Source: Pseudomonas sp. BBP2017
GTDB taxonomy: Bacteria > Pseudomonadota > Gammaproteobacteria > Pseudomonadales > Pseudomonadaceae
Assembly: GCF_003024385.1 (NCBI RefSeq)
Contig: NZ_PVZN01000009.1
Location: 121,120 to 185,119 of the forward strand
Direction of reading: 5' to 3'
Length of the DNA: 64,000 nt
Shown: positions 1 through 8,372 of the stretch, piece after piece
Layout: every line of letters starts with the position of its first letter
How positions within the stretch are numbered: the first letter of the stretch is position 1
The notes under the pieces: model-generated
What the model was told of the DNA's origin: nothing
Databases searched by the model: none
What the model saw: the letters and a program-made list of their open reading frames with translations, nothing else
Made by a program: the position numbers and the translations under genes

Positions 1-811
1 CGAGCAGCCGTCGATGTCGATCTACCAACTGCTGGAATTCTTCCCGGCGGCCAAGATTGTCATTGGTGTAGCGGTGTTCGTCGGCTTCGTGCTGTTCCTC
101 ACCCCGGCCGACTCTGGCGCGGTGATGATGGCCAACCTGTCGTGCAAAGGCGGCCAGGTCGACGAGGACGCGCCGCACTGGATGGTCGTGTTCTGGTCGG
201 TGGTGATCACCCTGGTGACCATCGGACTGCTGTTCGCCGGCAACTTCGCCGCCATGCAGACCATGGTAGTACTGGCTGGCTTGCCGTTCTCGGTGGTACT
301 GGTGCTGTTCATGCTCGGCCTGTACAAGGCCATGAAGCAGGACAGCCAGATCGAGCAGGAACAAGCCGAGCTGGCAGCCCGCGGTCGCCGCGGCTTCAGC
401 GAGCGCCTGAGCCAGCTGGACCTGCAGCCTACCCAGGCGATGGTTCAGCGCTTCATGGACAAGCAGGTCAGCCCGGCGCTGAAGGAAGCTGCAGTACAAC
501 TGCGCAACCTGGGCGTTGAGGTGGAAACCCGCGTCGGTCAGTCGCGCTCGACCATGGGCCTGCGGGTGATGATGGAAGAGGGCAATCCTTTCGTCTATGA
601 AGTGAGCCTGGACGGCTACCTGGCCGCGCCAAGCGAAGCGCCGGTCGAAGGTGAAAGCGAAGTGCGCCAGCGCTTCTACCGTGCCGAGGTGTACCTGCAC
701 AACGGTAGCCAGGAATACGATCTGATGGGCTTCACGCCTGATCAGATCACTCGCGATGTGCTCGATCAGTTCGAGAGCCATCGCCAGTTGCTGGGTCGGG
801 TTTATAGCTAA
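1..811 (+). CDS. betT: BCCT-family choline/betaine transporter, C-terminal part (5' end outside window)
   Basis: Only the last ~270 codons are present; the reading frame is already open at the first base and the first in-frame ATG (position 14) is internal. About three hydrophobic segments fall in the first ~105 visible residues, with the BCCT-like stretch ADSGAVMMANLS. They are followed by a hydrophilic C-terminal domain of about 155 residues. A long cytoplasmic tail is typical of BetT proteins, sodium- or proton-coupled transporters for choline or glycine betaine used in osmoprotection and betaine catabolism; in this family the tail takes part in osmotic control. The substrate cannot be fixed from the C-terminus alone. 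The gene ends at a strong hairpin just downstream and converges with the next gene. Confidence 0.82.
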   Translation, partial: EQPSMSIYQLLEFFPAAKIVIGVAVFVGFVLFLTPADSGAVMMANLSCKGGQVDEDAPHWMVVFWSVVITLVTIGLLFAGNFAAMQTMVVLAGLPFSVVLVLFMLGLYKAMKQDSQIEQEQAELAARGRRGFSERLSQLDLQPTQAMVQRFMDKQVSPALKEAAVQLRNLGVEVETRVGQSRSTMGLRVMMEEGNPFVYEVSLDGYLAAPSEAPVEGESEVRQRFYRAEVYLHNGSQEYDLMGFTPDQITRDVLDQFESHRQLLGRVYS

Positions 812-830
812 CCTGCTCCCGGCGTGACCA

Positions 831-868
831 TGATAAAGGCCCTGTTCGTGAGAACAGGGCCTTTATCA
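831..868. terminator. Bidirectional hairpin terminator between convergent genes
   Basis: There is a perfect 17-bp inverted repeat (831-847 and 852-868) around a GTGA loop. TTTATCA on one side and its complement on the other give U-rich tails in both directions. It sits between the transporter stop (811) and the stop of the minus-strand deacetylase gene (870-872), so it can end both transcripts. Confidence 0.85.
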
Positions 869-869
869 T

Positions 870-1655
870 TTATCGGTTGGTGTAACGACCCTGCCTGCCG
901 TGAGCCGGCATGGCCTGATTGCTGCGCTCGGTAATCATTTGCTCAATGTTGATCAGTTCAATGCCCTGGCTTTTGAGTCGGGGCATCTCACGTTCCAGCA
1001 CGTCGAGCGTCTGCGGATAAGGGTGACCAATCAGTACGGCTGAACCTTGCTTGCGCGCCAGTTCAATACCTGACTGCAATTGCCCGGCAATCGCTTCGGG
1101 TGTGCGCACGTCATCGAGGAATACATCCCGCGAGACATGCGCCAGGCCAAGTGCCTGGGCCTTGGCCGCCGCTACAGTGGCGGCGCTGGTGCGACTGTCG
1201 AGGAAAAACAGGTGGCGACGCTGCAGTTCGCCCATCAGCCAGGCCATCGGTTCGGCTTGCGAGGTCATGCGGCTGCCCATGTGATTATTGATGCCGGCAG
1301 CGTAGGGCACCTTGGCCAGGGCCGCATCCAGGCGCTGGGCCAGTTCCGCTATTGGCGTGCCGGGGTGCCAGGCATAAGGCCCCGTGGCTGGGTCCATGGG
1401 CATGTGCAGGATCACAGTCTTGCCCGCCTTGTGGGCCTGGCGGGCGAATTCAGTGGCGTGAGGGGTATCAGGCATGATCGCCATGGTCACCGGGCCCGGC
1501 AGGGCCAGGGTGCGGCTATCGCGGGCGCTGCTCTGGCCCAGGTCGTCGATGATCAGGCTCATGTAAGCCTTGCCCTGTTGGGCGGACGCCGCCACCACGG
1601 CGCCGCTCAACAGATACAGCAGAACACACAACAGGTAACGCATGTGCAGGGTCAC
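870..1655 (-). CDS. Divergent polysaccharide deacetylase family protein (YibQ-like, DUF610)
   Basis: A 261-residue protein with an N-terminal signal peptide (hydrophobic core LLCVLLYLLSGAVVAASA), so probably periplasmic. The body matches the divergent polysaccharide deacetylase family (NodB-like barrel): YMSLIIDDLGQS near residue 35, HMPMDP near 85, an INNHMGS motif near 120, and LIGHPYP towards the C-terminus. The exact activity of this family is not settled; a role in cell-envelope polysaccharide processing is inferred. The start overlaps the upstream ctpA stop by 4 bp, so it is translated as the third gene of the envC-ctpA-yibQ unit, an arrangement seen in many gammaproteobacteria. The C-terminal tail is basic and probably disordered. 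Confidence 0.85.
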   Translation of the reverse strand: MTLHMRYLLCVLLYLLSGAVVAASAQQGKAYMSLIIDDLGQSSARDSRTLALPGPVTMAIMPDTPHATEFARQAHKAGKTVILHMPMDPATGPYAWHPGTPIAELAQRLDAALAKVPYAAGINNHMGSRMTSQAEPMAWLMGELQRRHLFFLDSRTSAATVAAAKAQALGLAHVSRDVFLDDVRTPEAIAGQLQSGIELARKQGSAVLIGHPYPQTLDVLEREMPRLKSQGIELINIEQMITERSNQAMPAHGRQGRYTNR

Positions 1656-2974
1656 TTGCTGTGGGTGATGCTCAAGCCCTTGAGCAGGCTCAAGGCCTGA
1701 CTGAGCTGGAAGTCATTGTCCTGCGGACGCTCCTTGCGTTTGCTCGCGCTTGAGGGGCGGTCGGCGCCGCCATTGCCGTTACCCAGGTGGCCTTGCAGGT
1801 CGGCTTCCTTGAAGTTGTCGTTGTCCACCTCGGCGGTCAGTTTGGCCTGACGCACCTCGATGTCCGGGACAATGCCCTGGGCCTGGATCGAGCGACCGTT
1901 CGGGGTGTAGTACAAGGCTGTGGTGAGTTTGAGTGCGCGATCGTTGTTCAGGGGCAACACGGTTTGCACTGAACCTTTGCCGAAGCTGTCGGTGCCCATC
2001 AGCACGCCGCGTTTCTGGTCTTGCAGGGCGCCAGCGACAATTTCCGAGGCCGAGGCACTGCCACCGTTGATCAATACCACCAATGGCACGCCTTCGCTGG
2101 CGTCGGCCGGATCGGCAGAGAAGCGCAGCTCGGAGTTGGCAATACGGCCCTTGGTGTAAACGATCAGGCCTTTGGTCAGGAAGTGGTCAGATACCTCCAC
2201 CGCCGACTGCAGTACGCCGCCTGGGTTGTTGCGCAGGTCGAGGACCAGACCGCGCAGCTTCTTGCCGTTGTCCTTGCGCAGTTTGGCCAGGGCCTTGCCG
2301 ACTTCTTCGCCGGTCTTGACCTGGAACTGGGTGATGCGGATATAACCGTAGCCATCTTCGAGCAACTGGCTCTTGACGCTCTTGACCTGAATCACTGCGC
2401 GGGCAAGGGTCACGTCGAAGGGCGTGCCGCCGTCGCGCACCAGGGTCAGGGTGATTTTCTCACCGATCTTGCCGCGCATCTTGTCGACCGCTTCGGTCAT
2501 GGTCTGGCCGCGGGTCGGCTGGCCGTTGATCTTGACGATCAGGTCACCGGCTTCGATCCCGGCGCGCGAGGCCGGGGTGTCATCGATCGGTGATACCACT
2601 TTAACGAAACCATCTTCCATGCCGACTTCGATGCCCAGGCCACCGAACTCGCCGCTGGTGCTTTCCTGCAGCTCCTGGAAGTCTTCCGGGCCGAGATAAG
2701 CGGAATGCGGGTCAAGGTTGCTGAGCATGCCCTTGATGGCATTCTCCAGCAGGGTCTTGTCGTCCACAGGTTCGACATAGGCCGCCTTGATCCGGTCCAT
2801 GACCTCGGCGAAGGTGCGCAGCTCGTCAAGCGGCAGTGGCGCCTTGGCAGAGGCCGATACCGTCGTGGCCGGCACCGAGGTCGGCTTGGCGGGCTCGGCC
2901 GCACGGGCCAGGGGCGCGCCGAGGACCAAGGCGATGGTCAGGGCCAGCGAGGTGAGGCGAGGCGAATGCAGCAT
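1652..2974 (-). CDS. ctpA: S41-family carboxy-terminal processing protease
   Basis: A 440-residue exported serine protease. The N-terminus is a signal peptide (ALTIALVLGAPLARA), followed by a low-complexity linker, a PDZ domain (about residues 100-190, with GLGIEVGMEDG and the IEAGDLI segment) and the S41 catalytic domain. The nucleophile region reads GGSASASEIVAGAL and the general-base lysine lies in DSFGKGSVQT, so the Ser/Lys dyad is intact. CtpA-type proteases trim periplasmic substrates, including peptidoglycan cross-link hydrolases, when assisted by a lipoprotein adaptor. This fits its position directly after envC, an activator of wall hydrolysis. The last ~50 residues are charged and probably disordered. 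The 90-bp gap to envC shows no clear terminator, so co-transcription is likely. Confidence 0.93.
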   Translation of the reverse strand: MLHSPRLTSLALTIALVLGAPLARAAEPAKPTSVPATTVSASAKAPLPLDELRTFAEVMDRIKAAYVEPVDDKTLLENAIKGMLSNLDPHSAYLGPEDFQELQESTSGEFGGLGIEVGMEDGFVKVVSPIDDTPASRAGIEAGDLIVKINGQPTRGQTMTEAVDKMRGKIGEKITLTLVRDGGTPFDVTLARAVIQVKSVKSQLLEDGYGYIRITQFQVKTGEEVGKALAKLRKDNGKKLRGLVLDLRNNPGGVLQSAVEVSDHFLTKGLIVYTKGRIANSELRFSADPADASEGVPLVVLINGGSASASEIVAGALQDQKRGVLMGTDSFGKGSVQTVLPLNNDRALKLTTALYYTPNGRSIQAQGIVPDIEVRQAKLTAEVDNDNFKEADLQGHLGNGNGGADRPSSASKRKERPQDNDFQLSQALSLLKGLSITHSK

Positions 2975-3064
2975 GTCGAACGAACTCCTGATCCTGGTAG
3001 CGCTCCGGCTGGAGCCTCGGCGTAGCCCGATATCGCGCTACGCCGTCAAATAGGGGGGTGGTAC

Positions 3065-4348
3065 CTATCCCTGGGCACGGCACCATTGTGCGGGGTCGCT
3101 GGGACGACCTTGCTGGCGGATGGCAAAGTACAGCCCCGAGCTGTCCTGGCCGCCGCTGTCGCCGACGGTGGAAATAGCCTCGCCGGCCTTGACGACGTCT
3201 CCGGCGCTCTTGAGCAGGCTCTGGTTATGGCCGTAGAGGCTCAGGTAACCATTACCATGGTCGAGAATGACCAGAAGTCCAGCGCCGCGCAACCAGTCGG
3301 CAAACACAACCCGGCCACCATGCACGGCGCGCACCTGGCTGCCGGGTGAGGCGCTGATCATCACGCCGTCCCATTTCGCCCGCGAATCACCTCCGCGGGT
3401 TTCGCCAAAGCGCGCCAGCAATCGACCATTGACCGGCCATGGAAGTTTGCCCCGGGCCGAAGAAAAAGCGCCGCCAAAGGTTTCACCGCTGCTGGAAACC
3501 AGCGGGCCGGGGATGGCTCTGGGCTTGCTTGGCGCATCATTATTGGCTGCTAAGGCCTCACGCTGGCGTTGCTTTTCCGCCTCCTGCGCCGCCAGCAGGG
3601 CCTTTTGCCGCGCGGCTTCCGCTTCACGGGCCTGGCGCGCCAAGGTTTCCTCGATGGTCTTTAGGACCTTGCTCAGGTCGGCCTGGTCTTGCTCGCGGGC
3701 TTGCAGCTTCTGGTCACGGGCCTTGACGTCGTTGTTCAGCTTGGCCAGCACTTGCTGGCGTTCGGCGCGCACTTTCTCCAGTTCCTGGCGCTGGGCATCG
3801 AGGTTGCCTTGCTGGGCCAGCAACTGGGCCTGCTGCAGGTTAATGTCCTGCTCGACGTTGGCCAGCTGGCGCAAGGTCTCATTGAAGCTGCGCAACTGCT
3901 CCAGGCGTGCCTGGCTCAGGTAATCGTAATAGGTCAGGGTACGGGCGAATTTTTCCGGGTTCTGCTGGTTGAGCAGCAGCTTGAGGTATTCCTCGCGGCC
4001 ATTCTGGTACGCCGAACGGGCCTGGATGGCAATCAGGCGTTGTTGTTCAACGCGGGCGCTCTGGAGTTTTTTTTTCTCGTGATCAAGGCGCTCCAGCTCG
4101 CCCTGAGTCTTTTTTAGTTCCTGTTGCAGGGCCTCCACCTGCTTCTCCAGCTTACCGATGTCGGTTTCTGTGCTGCGCAGGTCTTTCTGCACACCGGATT
4201 TTTCCTGCTGCAACTGGCCAAGCATTTTTTTCAGCTCGGCAATGTCCTGACGCGTGGCGTCCAGTTGCTGCTGGGTTTGCGCGCGCTCGTCGGCAAACGC
4301 CGGGCTGAGCAGGCAAGACAAGGCTAGAACGATCAGGGCGCGAAACAT
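3065..4348 (-). CDS. envC: Murein hydrolase activator EnvC
   Basis: 427 residues: a signal peptide (LIVLALSCLLSPAFA), a long coiled coil from about residue 22 to 270 (Q, E, K and L heptads), a Pro/Ser/Ala linker, and a C-terminal LytM (M23) domain from about 315. The LytM metal site is degenerate. The usual HxxxD is replaced around KWDGVMI and the HxH that normally precedes EIR is GLYFAIR. This is the known state of EnvC proteins, which activate amidases at the septum rather than cutting peptidoglycan. The coding strand holds A-runs of 9, 6 and 7 (4067-4075, 4110-4115, 4225-4231), unusual in this GC-rich genome. A terminator-like hairpin separates it from gpmI upstream, so it should have its own promoter; its ribosome-binding site is weak. 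Confidence 0.93.
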   Translation of the reverse strand: MFRALIVLALSCLLSPAFADERAQTQQQLDATRQDIAELKKMLGQLQQEKSGVQKDLRSTETDIGKLEKQVEALQQELKKTQGELERLDHEKKKLQSARVEQQRLIAIQARSAYQNGREEYLKLLLNQQNPEKFARTLTYYDYLSQARLEQLRSFNETLRQLANVEQDINLQQAQLLAQQGNLDAQRQELEKVRAERQQVLAKLNNDVKARDQKLQAREQDQADLSKVLKTIEETLARQAREAEAARQKALLAAQEAEKQRQREALAANNDAPSKPRAIPGPLVSSSGETFGGAFSSARGKLPWPVNGRLLARFGETRGGDSRAKWDGVMISASPGSQVRAVHGGRVVFADWLRGAGLLVILDHGNGYLSLYGHNQSLLKSAGDVVKAGEAISTVGDSGGQDSSGLYFAIRQQGRPSDPAQWCRAQG

Positions 4349-4402
4349 GGAGTGGGCGACACCAGGGATAGAGACTGGCCTAGTATGCCCGCCGCAGCTT
4401 GC

Positions 4403-4439
4403 AAAAAAAACGCCTCAAGGCAACTGCATTGAGGCGTTT
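4403..4439 (-). terminator. Rho-independent terminator after gpmI
   Basis: An 11-bp stem (4408-4418 with 4429-4439) is followed on the minus strand by a run of eight U (4403-4410). It lies 38 bp after the gpmI stop and before envC, so it separates the glycolytic gene from the envC operon. Confidence 0.85.
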
Positions 4440-4476
4440 GTCCGGAAAACCGACCGTTGCGGCCGGATTAGCGGCT

Positions 4477-6012
4477 TCAGGCGTCGATCAGAATCGAGGT
4501 GCCGGTCATTTCTGCCGGTTTTTCCAGGCCCAGCAGCTTGAGCATGGTCGGCGCCACGTCAGCCAGCACGCCGCCTTCGCGGACCTGCAGGTTGCGCTTG
4601 CCAACATAGATGAATGGCACCGGCTCAGTGGTGTGCGCGGTGTGCGCCTGGCCGGTGCAGGCGTCTTCCATCTGCTCGACGTTGCCGTGGTCGGCGGTAA
4701 TCAGGGCTTCGCCACCGACCTTGTCGAGCGCCTCGACAATACGGCCGACACACAGGTCCAGGGCCTCGACGGCCTTGACCGCGGCTTCGAACACACCGCT
4801 GTGGCCGACCATGTCGCCGTTGGCATAGTTGACCACGATCACGTCGTAGCGCTGCTGCTCGATGGCTTCGACGATGCGATCGGTGACTTGTGGGGCGCTC
4901 ATCTCCGGCTGCAGGTCATAGGTAGCAACCTTCGGCGACGGGATCAGGATGCGCTCTTCGCCTTCGAACGGCTCTTCGCGGCCGCCGGAGAAGAAGAAGG
5001 TGACGTGAGCATATTTTTCGGTTTCGGCGATGCGCAGCTGGGTCTTGCCGTTTTTCGCCAGGTATTCGCCGAGCACGTTGTCCAGGCTGCCCGGAGCGAA
5101 AGCGGCAGGGGCCGGGATCTTTGCCGAGTACTGGGTCAGGCCGATGTAAGCGGCAAGCTTGGGCAGACGAGCACGTGGGAATTCGTTGAAGTCAGGCTCG
5201 ACGAACACTCGCGACAGCTCGCGGGCACGGTCGGCGCGGAAGTTCATGAAGATCACCGCGTCGCCGTCTTCGACCTTGACGGCGTCACCAATGCGCGTGG
5301 CCTTGACGAATTCATCGCTCTCGCCACGGGCGTAGGCGGCTTCCAGGCCGGCCTGGGCGTTGTCGGCGCTGTACTCGGCGGCACTGTCGACGATCAGGTT
5401 GTAGGCAGCCGATACACGGTCCCAGCGGTTGTCGCGGTCCATGGCGTAGTAACGGCCGATCAGGCTGGCGATGCGGCCCTTGCCCAGTTTGGCGAAGGTG
5501 GCGTCGAGCAGCTCGATCGAAGATTGCGCGCTTTTCGGTGGGGTGTCACGACCGTCGAGGAAGGCGTGCAGGTAGATTTTTTCGGCGCCACGCTGGGCGG
5601 CCAGTTCGGCCATGGCGATCAAGTGATCCTGGTGGCTGTGCACGCCGCCATCGGAGAGCAGGCCGAGGATATGCACGGCCTTGCCGGCACCCGCGGCCTT
5701 GTCGACTGCGCCGCAGAGCACGGCGTTATCGAAGAACTCGCCGTCCTTGATGGCCTTGGTGACCCGGGTGAAGTCCTGGTACACCACGCGACCGGCACCG
5801 AGGTTCATGTGGCCGACCTCGGAGTTGCCCATCTGCCCGTCAGGCAAACCGACATCCATGCCGGAGCCGGAGATCAAGCCGTGCGGCTGGGTAGCGCGCA
5901 GGCGATCGTAAACCGGCGTGTTGGCCGAGTAGATGGCGTTGTATTCGTGGCTTTCGCTGTGACCGAAACCATCCAGGATGATCAGGACCAAAGGTTTTGG
6001 CGTGCTCGTCAT
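4477..6012 (-). CDS. gpmI: 2,3-bisphosphoglycerate-independent phosphoglycerate mutase
   Basis: A 511-residue cytoplasmic enzyme that interconverts 3- and 2-phosphoglycerate. It belongs to the alkaline-phosphatase superfamily. The N-terminus [13 protein letters not shown] holds the first metal-ligand Asp. The phosphorylated serine is Ser64 in [12 protein letters not shown]. Further metal-ligand motifs are [22 protein letters not shown] and the closing [11 protein letters not shown] chose the ATG at 6012 over the GTG at 6021 because family proteins begin MT.TPKPLVL and a GAGTGGG ribosome-binding site lies just upstream. It is a single-gene unit, with its own terminator downstream and divergent yibN upstream. 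Confidence 0.95.
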   Translation of the reverse strand: MTSTPKPLVLIILDGFGHSESHEYNAIYSANTPVYDRLRATQPHGLISGSGMDVGLPDGQMGNSEVGHMNLGAGRVVYQDFTRVTKAIKDGEFFDNAVLCGAVDKAAGAGKAVHILGLLSDGGVHSHQDHLIAMAELAAQRGAEKIYLHAFLDGRDTPPKSAQSSIELLDATFAKLGKGRIASLIGRYYAMDRDNRWDRVSAAYNLIVDSAAEYSADNAQAGLEAAYARGESDEFVKATRIGDAVKVEDGDAVIFMNFRADRARELSRVFVEPDFNEFPRARLPKLAAYIGLTQYSAKIPAPAAFAPGSLDNVLGEYLAKNGKTQLRIAETEKYAHVTFFFSGGREEPFEGEERILIPSPKVATYDLQPEMSAPQVTDRIVEAIEQQRYDVIVVNYANGDMVGHSGVFEAAVKAVEALDLCVGRIVEALDKVGGEALITADHGNVEQMEDACTGQAHTAHTTEPVPFIYVGKRNLQVREGGVLADVAPTMLKLLGLEKPAEMTGTSILIDA

Positions 6013-6165
6013 CAATCCCACTCACGGTTGTTCAGATGATAAAGACACGCATTTTAGGGCAAATTGCTCATGAATGACGAATTAACCTTGTTCGCCGCCG
6101 GGGGCTGGCCGACGGACTGCAGGGGTTAGATGAGAATTACTACCGACAAGCCGGTCGGGCGGGCT

Positions 6166-6193
6166 TTGGCCGACCTTGGGGGCTGTGTATACT
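6166..6193 (+). promoter_or_regulatory. Probable sigma-70 promoter of yibN-grxC-secB
   Basis: TTGGCC (6166-6171) and TATACT (6188-6193) are separated by 16 bp and lie 35 bp upstream of the yibN ATG. The -10 match is good and the -35 moderate. No other strong candidate is seen for this three-gene unit. Confidence 0.5.
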
Positions 6194-6227
6194 GGCCAAC
6201 ATTTTTAATGGCCTGGAACACCCTCCG

Positions 6228-6644
6228 ATGGTTGCTCACCTGATTGAATTCGCAACAAATCACTATCTGCTGGTTGGTATCTTCGTCGTTCTGCTGGTGC
6301 TGCTGATTGTCACCGAAGCGCGCAAAGGCGGACGCAGCCTGAGCACTGGCGAGCTGACCGCCCTGGTCAACAGCGATAAAGGCCTGGTGATCGACATCCG
6401 TTCGACCAAGGATTACGCGGCTGGCCATATCGTTGGCGCCCTGAACATTCCGCAGGACAAATTCGCCGCACGTATCGGCGAGCTGGAAAAGCACAAGGCC
6501 AACAAGACCCTGATCGTCGTCGACGCCATGGGTCAGCACGCTGGCACCACCGCCCGCGAACTGCTCAAAGCCGGTTTCACCGCTGCCAAGCTGTCTGGCG
6601 GTGTGTCGAGCTGGAAAGCCGACAACCTGCCGCTGGTGAAGTGA
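6228..6644 (+). CDS. yibN: Membrane-anchored rhodanese-like domain protein (YibN-like)
   Basis: 138 residues: one N-terminal transmembrane segment (residues ~13-29) followed by a single rhodanese-like domain (LVIDIRSTKDYAAGHI, then ALNIP). In active rhodaneses the loop after the central strand starts with Cys; here that stretch reads IVVDAMGQHAG and the whole protein contains no cysteine. Classical sulfurtransferase chemistry is therefore not possible. E. coli YibN, from memory, also has Asp at this position but retains a nearby Cys. It is the first gene of a yibN-grxC-secB unit, one base before the grxC start, an arrangement conserved in gammaproteobacteria. The function is unknown; a scaffold or membrane-proximal partner of SecB or GrxC is only a guess. 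Confidence 0.85.
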   Translation: MVAHLIEFATNHYLLVGIFVVLLVLLIVTEARKGGRSLSTGELTALVNSDKGLVIDIRSTKDYAAGHIVGALNIPQDKFAARIGELEKHKANKTLIVVDAMGQHAGTTARELLKAGFTAAKLSGGVSSWKADNLPLVK

Positions 6645-6645
6645 T

Positions 6646-6900
6646 ATGGCCAACGTCATCGTCTACTCCAGCGACTACTGCCCTTACTGCTCGCGCGCCA
6701 AGTACCTGCTCGAAAGCAAAGGTGCGGCGTTCGAAGAGATCAAGGTCGATGGCAAGCCACAAGTGCGCGCCGAAATGAGCCAGAAGGCAGGGCGTACCTC
6801 GGTGCCGCAGATCTGGATCGGCAACACCCATGTCGGCGGTTGCGACGACCTGTATGCCCTTGAGCGCGCCGGTAAACTCGACGGCTTGCTCAAGGCCTGA
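6646..6900 (+). CDS. grxC: Glutaredoxin 3
   Basis: An 84-residue cytoplasmic thiol-disulfide oxidoreductase with the dithiol site C12-P-Y-C15. The TSVPQIWI cis-proline loop and GGCDDLYAL glutathione-binding segment are as expected for Grx3-type proteins. It reduces protein disulfides and glutathione mixed disulfides using glutathione. It begins one base after the yibN stop and is followed 41 bp later by secB, so the three are co-transcribed. Confidence 0.95.
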   Translation: MANVIVYSSDYCPYCSRAKYLLESKGAAFEEIKVDGKPQVRAEMSQKAGRTSVPQIWIGNTHVGGCDDLYALERAGKLDGLLKA

Positions 6901-6941
6901 ACCAGAACCCCTATTAAAGAACCTGGAAAGAAGGATCTGTC

Positions 6942-7430
6942 ATGACTGATCAACAGAACAACGACGCAGCAGCAGCCGACGAAAGCACTCCGCAGTTCTC
7001 CCTGCAGCGCATCTATGTGCGCGACCTGTCCTTCGAAGCGCCAAAAAGCCCGGCGATCTTCCGTCAGCAGTGGGAGCCAAGTGTTGCTCTGGATCTGAAC
7101 ACCAAGCAGAAAGGTCTGGAAGGCGACTTCCACGAAGTCGTACTGACCCTGTCGGTGACCGTCAAGAATGGTGATGAAGTGGCCTTCATTGCTGAAGTCC
7201 AGCAAGCCGGTATCTTCCTGATCAAGAACCTGGATGCGGCTTCGATGAGCCACACCCTAGGCGCGTTCTGCCCGAACATCCTGTTCCCGTATGCTCGCGA
7301 AGCGTTGGACAGCCTGGTGACCCGTGGTTCGTTCCCGGCGCTGATGCTGTCGCCGGTCAACTTCGACGCTCTGTACGCTCAGGAAATGCAGCGCATGCAG
7401 GAAGCTGGCGAAGCGCCTTCGCTGCAATAA
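6942..7430 (+). CDS. secB: Protein-export chaperone SecB
   Basis: 162 residues, the normal length. It binds unfolded preproteins and hands them to SecA at the Sec translocon; the active form is a tetramer. Family landmarks include the N-terminal [16 protein letters not shown] segment, the [11 protein letters not shown] strand, and the conserved [15 protein letters not shown] and [15 protein letters not shown] stretches. The acidic N-terminus and the flexible C-terminal helix are present. It has a clear AAGGAT ribosome-binding site and ends at a strong terminator. Confidence 0.96.
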   Translation: MTDQQNNDAAAADESTPQFSLQRIYVRDLSFEAPKSPAIFRQQWEPSVALDLNTKQKGLEGDFHEVVLTLSVTVKNGDEVAFIAEVQQAGIFLIKNLDAASMSHTLGAFCPNILFPYAREALDSLVTRGSFPALMLSPVNFDALYAQEMQRMQEAGEAPSLQ

Positions 7431-7448
7431 GCCTGTTGCAATGTCGCA

Positions 7449-7474
7449 AAAAGCGCCCTGATGGGCGCTTTTTT
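7449..7474. terminator. Terminator between secB and trmL
   Basis: An AAGCGCCC / GGGCGCTT stem (7451-7458 and 7463-7470) has a TGAT loop. It is followed by T's on the plus strand and preceded by A's, so it serves both convergent genes. Confidence 0.85.
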
Positions 7475-7480
7475 CATGGC

Positions 7481-7936
7481 TCAGGCAAAACCTTGCTGAC
7501 GCCAGGCTTCGTAGACAGTCACCGCCACGGTATTGGACAGATTCAGGCTCCGGCATCCCGGGCGCATGGGCAGGCGCAGGCGCTGCTCGGCGGGCAGGCT
7601 GTCGAGCACCTCAGCAGGCAAGCCACGGCTTTCCGGGCCGAACAGGAAGGCATCGCCAGGCTGGAACACCGTTTCGTGGTAAGGGTGCGAAGCCTTGGTG
7701 GTGAACGCGAACAGACGCGGCTGGCCGAGGCTTTCCAGGCAGCTGGGCAGGTCGGCATGGCGCTTGAGGGTGGCATACTCGTGGTAGTCCAGCCCGGCGC
7801 GGCGCAGGCGCTTGTCGTCCAGCTCGAAGCCGATCGGCTCGATCAGGTGCAAGTGACAGCCGCTGTTGGCGCACAGCCTTATAATATTGCCAGTATTCGG
7901 CGGAATCTCTGGTTGAAAGAGGATGACGTGAAACAT
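7481..7936 (-). CDS. trmL: tRNA (cytidine(34)-2'-O)-methyltransferase TrmL
   Basis: A 151-residue SPOUT-fold methyltransferase. It transfers methyl from S-adenosylmethionine to the wobble ribose of tRNA-Leu isoacceptors. Motifs: the N-terminal FQPEIPPNTGNIIRLCAN, FLFGPESRGLP (AdoMet loop of the trefoil knot) and the final RSLNLSNTVAVTVYEA. The ATG at 7936 is chosen because the protein begins exactly at the family N-terminus and has a CGGAG ribosome-binding site 7 bp upstream. This start shares two bases with the oppositely oriented gene at 7935 (CATG), so each gene's ribosome-binding site lies inside the other's neighbourhood. Confidence 0.93.
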   Translation of the reverse strand: MFHVILFQPEIPPNTGNIIRLCANSGCHLHLIEPIGFELDDKRLRRAGLDYHEYATLKRHADLPSCLESLGQPRLFAFTTKASHPYHETVFQPGDAFLFGPESRGLPAEVLDSLPAEQRLRLPMRPGCRSLNLSNTVAVTVYEAWRQQGFA

Positions 7937-8372
7937 GCACGGCTCCGAGCATAAAGATGGCGAGCATTCTACTCCTGAACCGGACCCGCGTTCGCAGCAA
8001 TGGCCGCGCGTGCTGTTTTCCCTGGCGATTTTCGGCATGTTGGTGGGCTTGATGATCGGCCGCCTGACCACGCCCGAGCCGCGGGTTCTGGAGCAGGTAC
8101 AGGTGGTCGAGGGTGGGCTGGACCTGTGGTTCAACGAAGAACCCAAACTGCATGGCGAAGAAGTCGATGGCACCCTGGCCTTGCTGTTCGAGGCCGACGG
8201 CAAGGCTGCGCGGGGCCAGTTGCGCCAGCAGGGCAAACCGGTCAGTTGGCGGGTGCAGAAAAGTGATGGTGGGTTGCTGGTGACCCTGGTCGCGGCCCGT
8301 CCTCTGCACGGCAACTGGGCCGGTGCAGAGGATGAGGGGCGCTGGCGTGTGCAGGTGAGACTGCACGAATAA
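7935..8372 (+). CDS. Hypothetical protein with one N-terminal transmembrane segment
   Basis: 145 residues and not recognised. A hydrophilic, acidic and His-rich N-terminus (~24 residues) precedes a single hydrophobic helix (about 25-43, VLFSLAIFGMLVGLMIG). The ~100-residue remainder is beta-rich, with alternating polar and hydrophobic residues and tryptophans, and is probably periplasmic. The start overlaps the divergent trmL start by two bases. AGAGGA about 12 bp upstream supports this ATG; later ATGs would remove the cytoplasmic tail or cut into the helix. The reading frame is free of rare codons and has normal G/C third positions, which supports a real gene. The downstream 227 bp holds only hairpins and a REP. 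Confidence 0.7.
   Translation: MHGSEHKDGEHSTPEPDPRSQQWPRVLFSLAIFGMLVGLMIGRLTTPEPRVLEQVQVVEGGLDLWFNEEPKLHGEEVDGTLALLFEADGKAARGQLRQQGKPVSWRVQKSDGGLLVTLVAARPLHGNWAGAEDEGRWRVQVRLHE

Noticed and set aside
3065..4348. Loss of LytM metal ligands in EnvC as a novel feature
   Set aside because: Degenerate LytM domains are the norm for EnvC activators.
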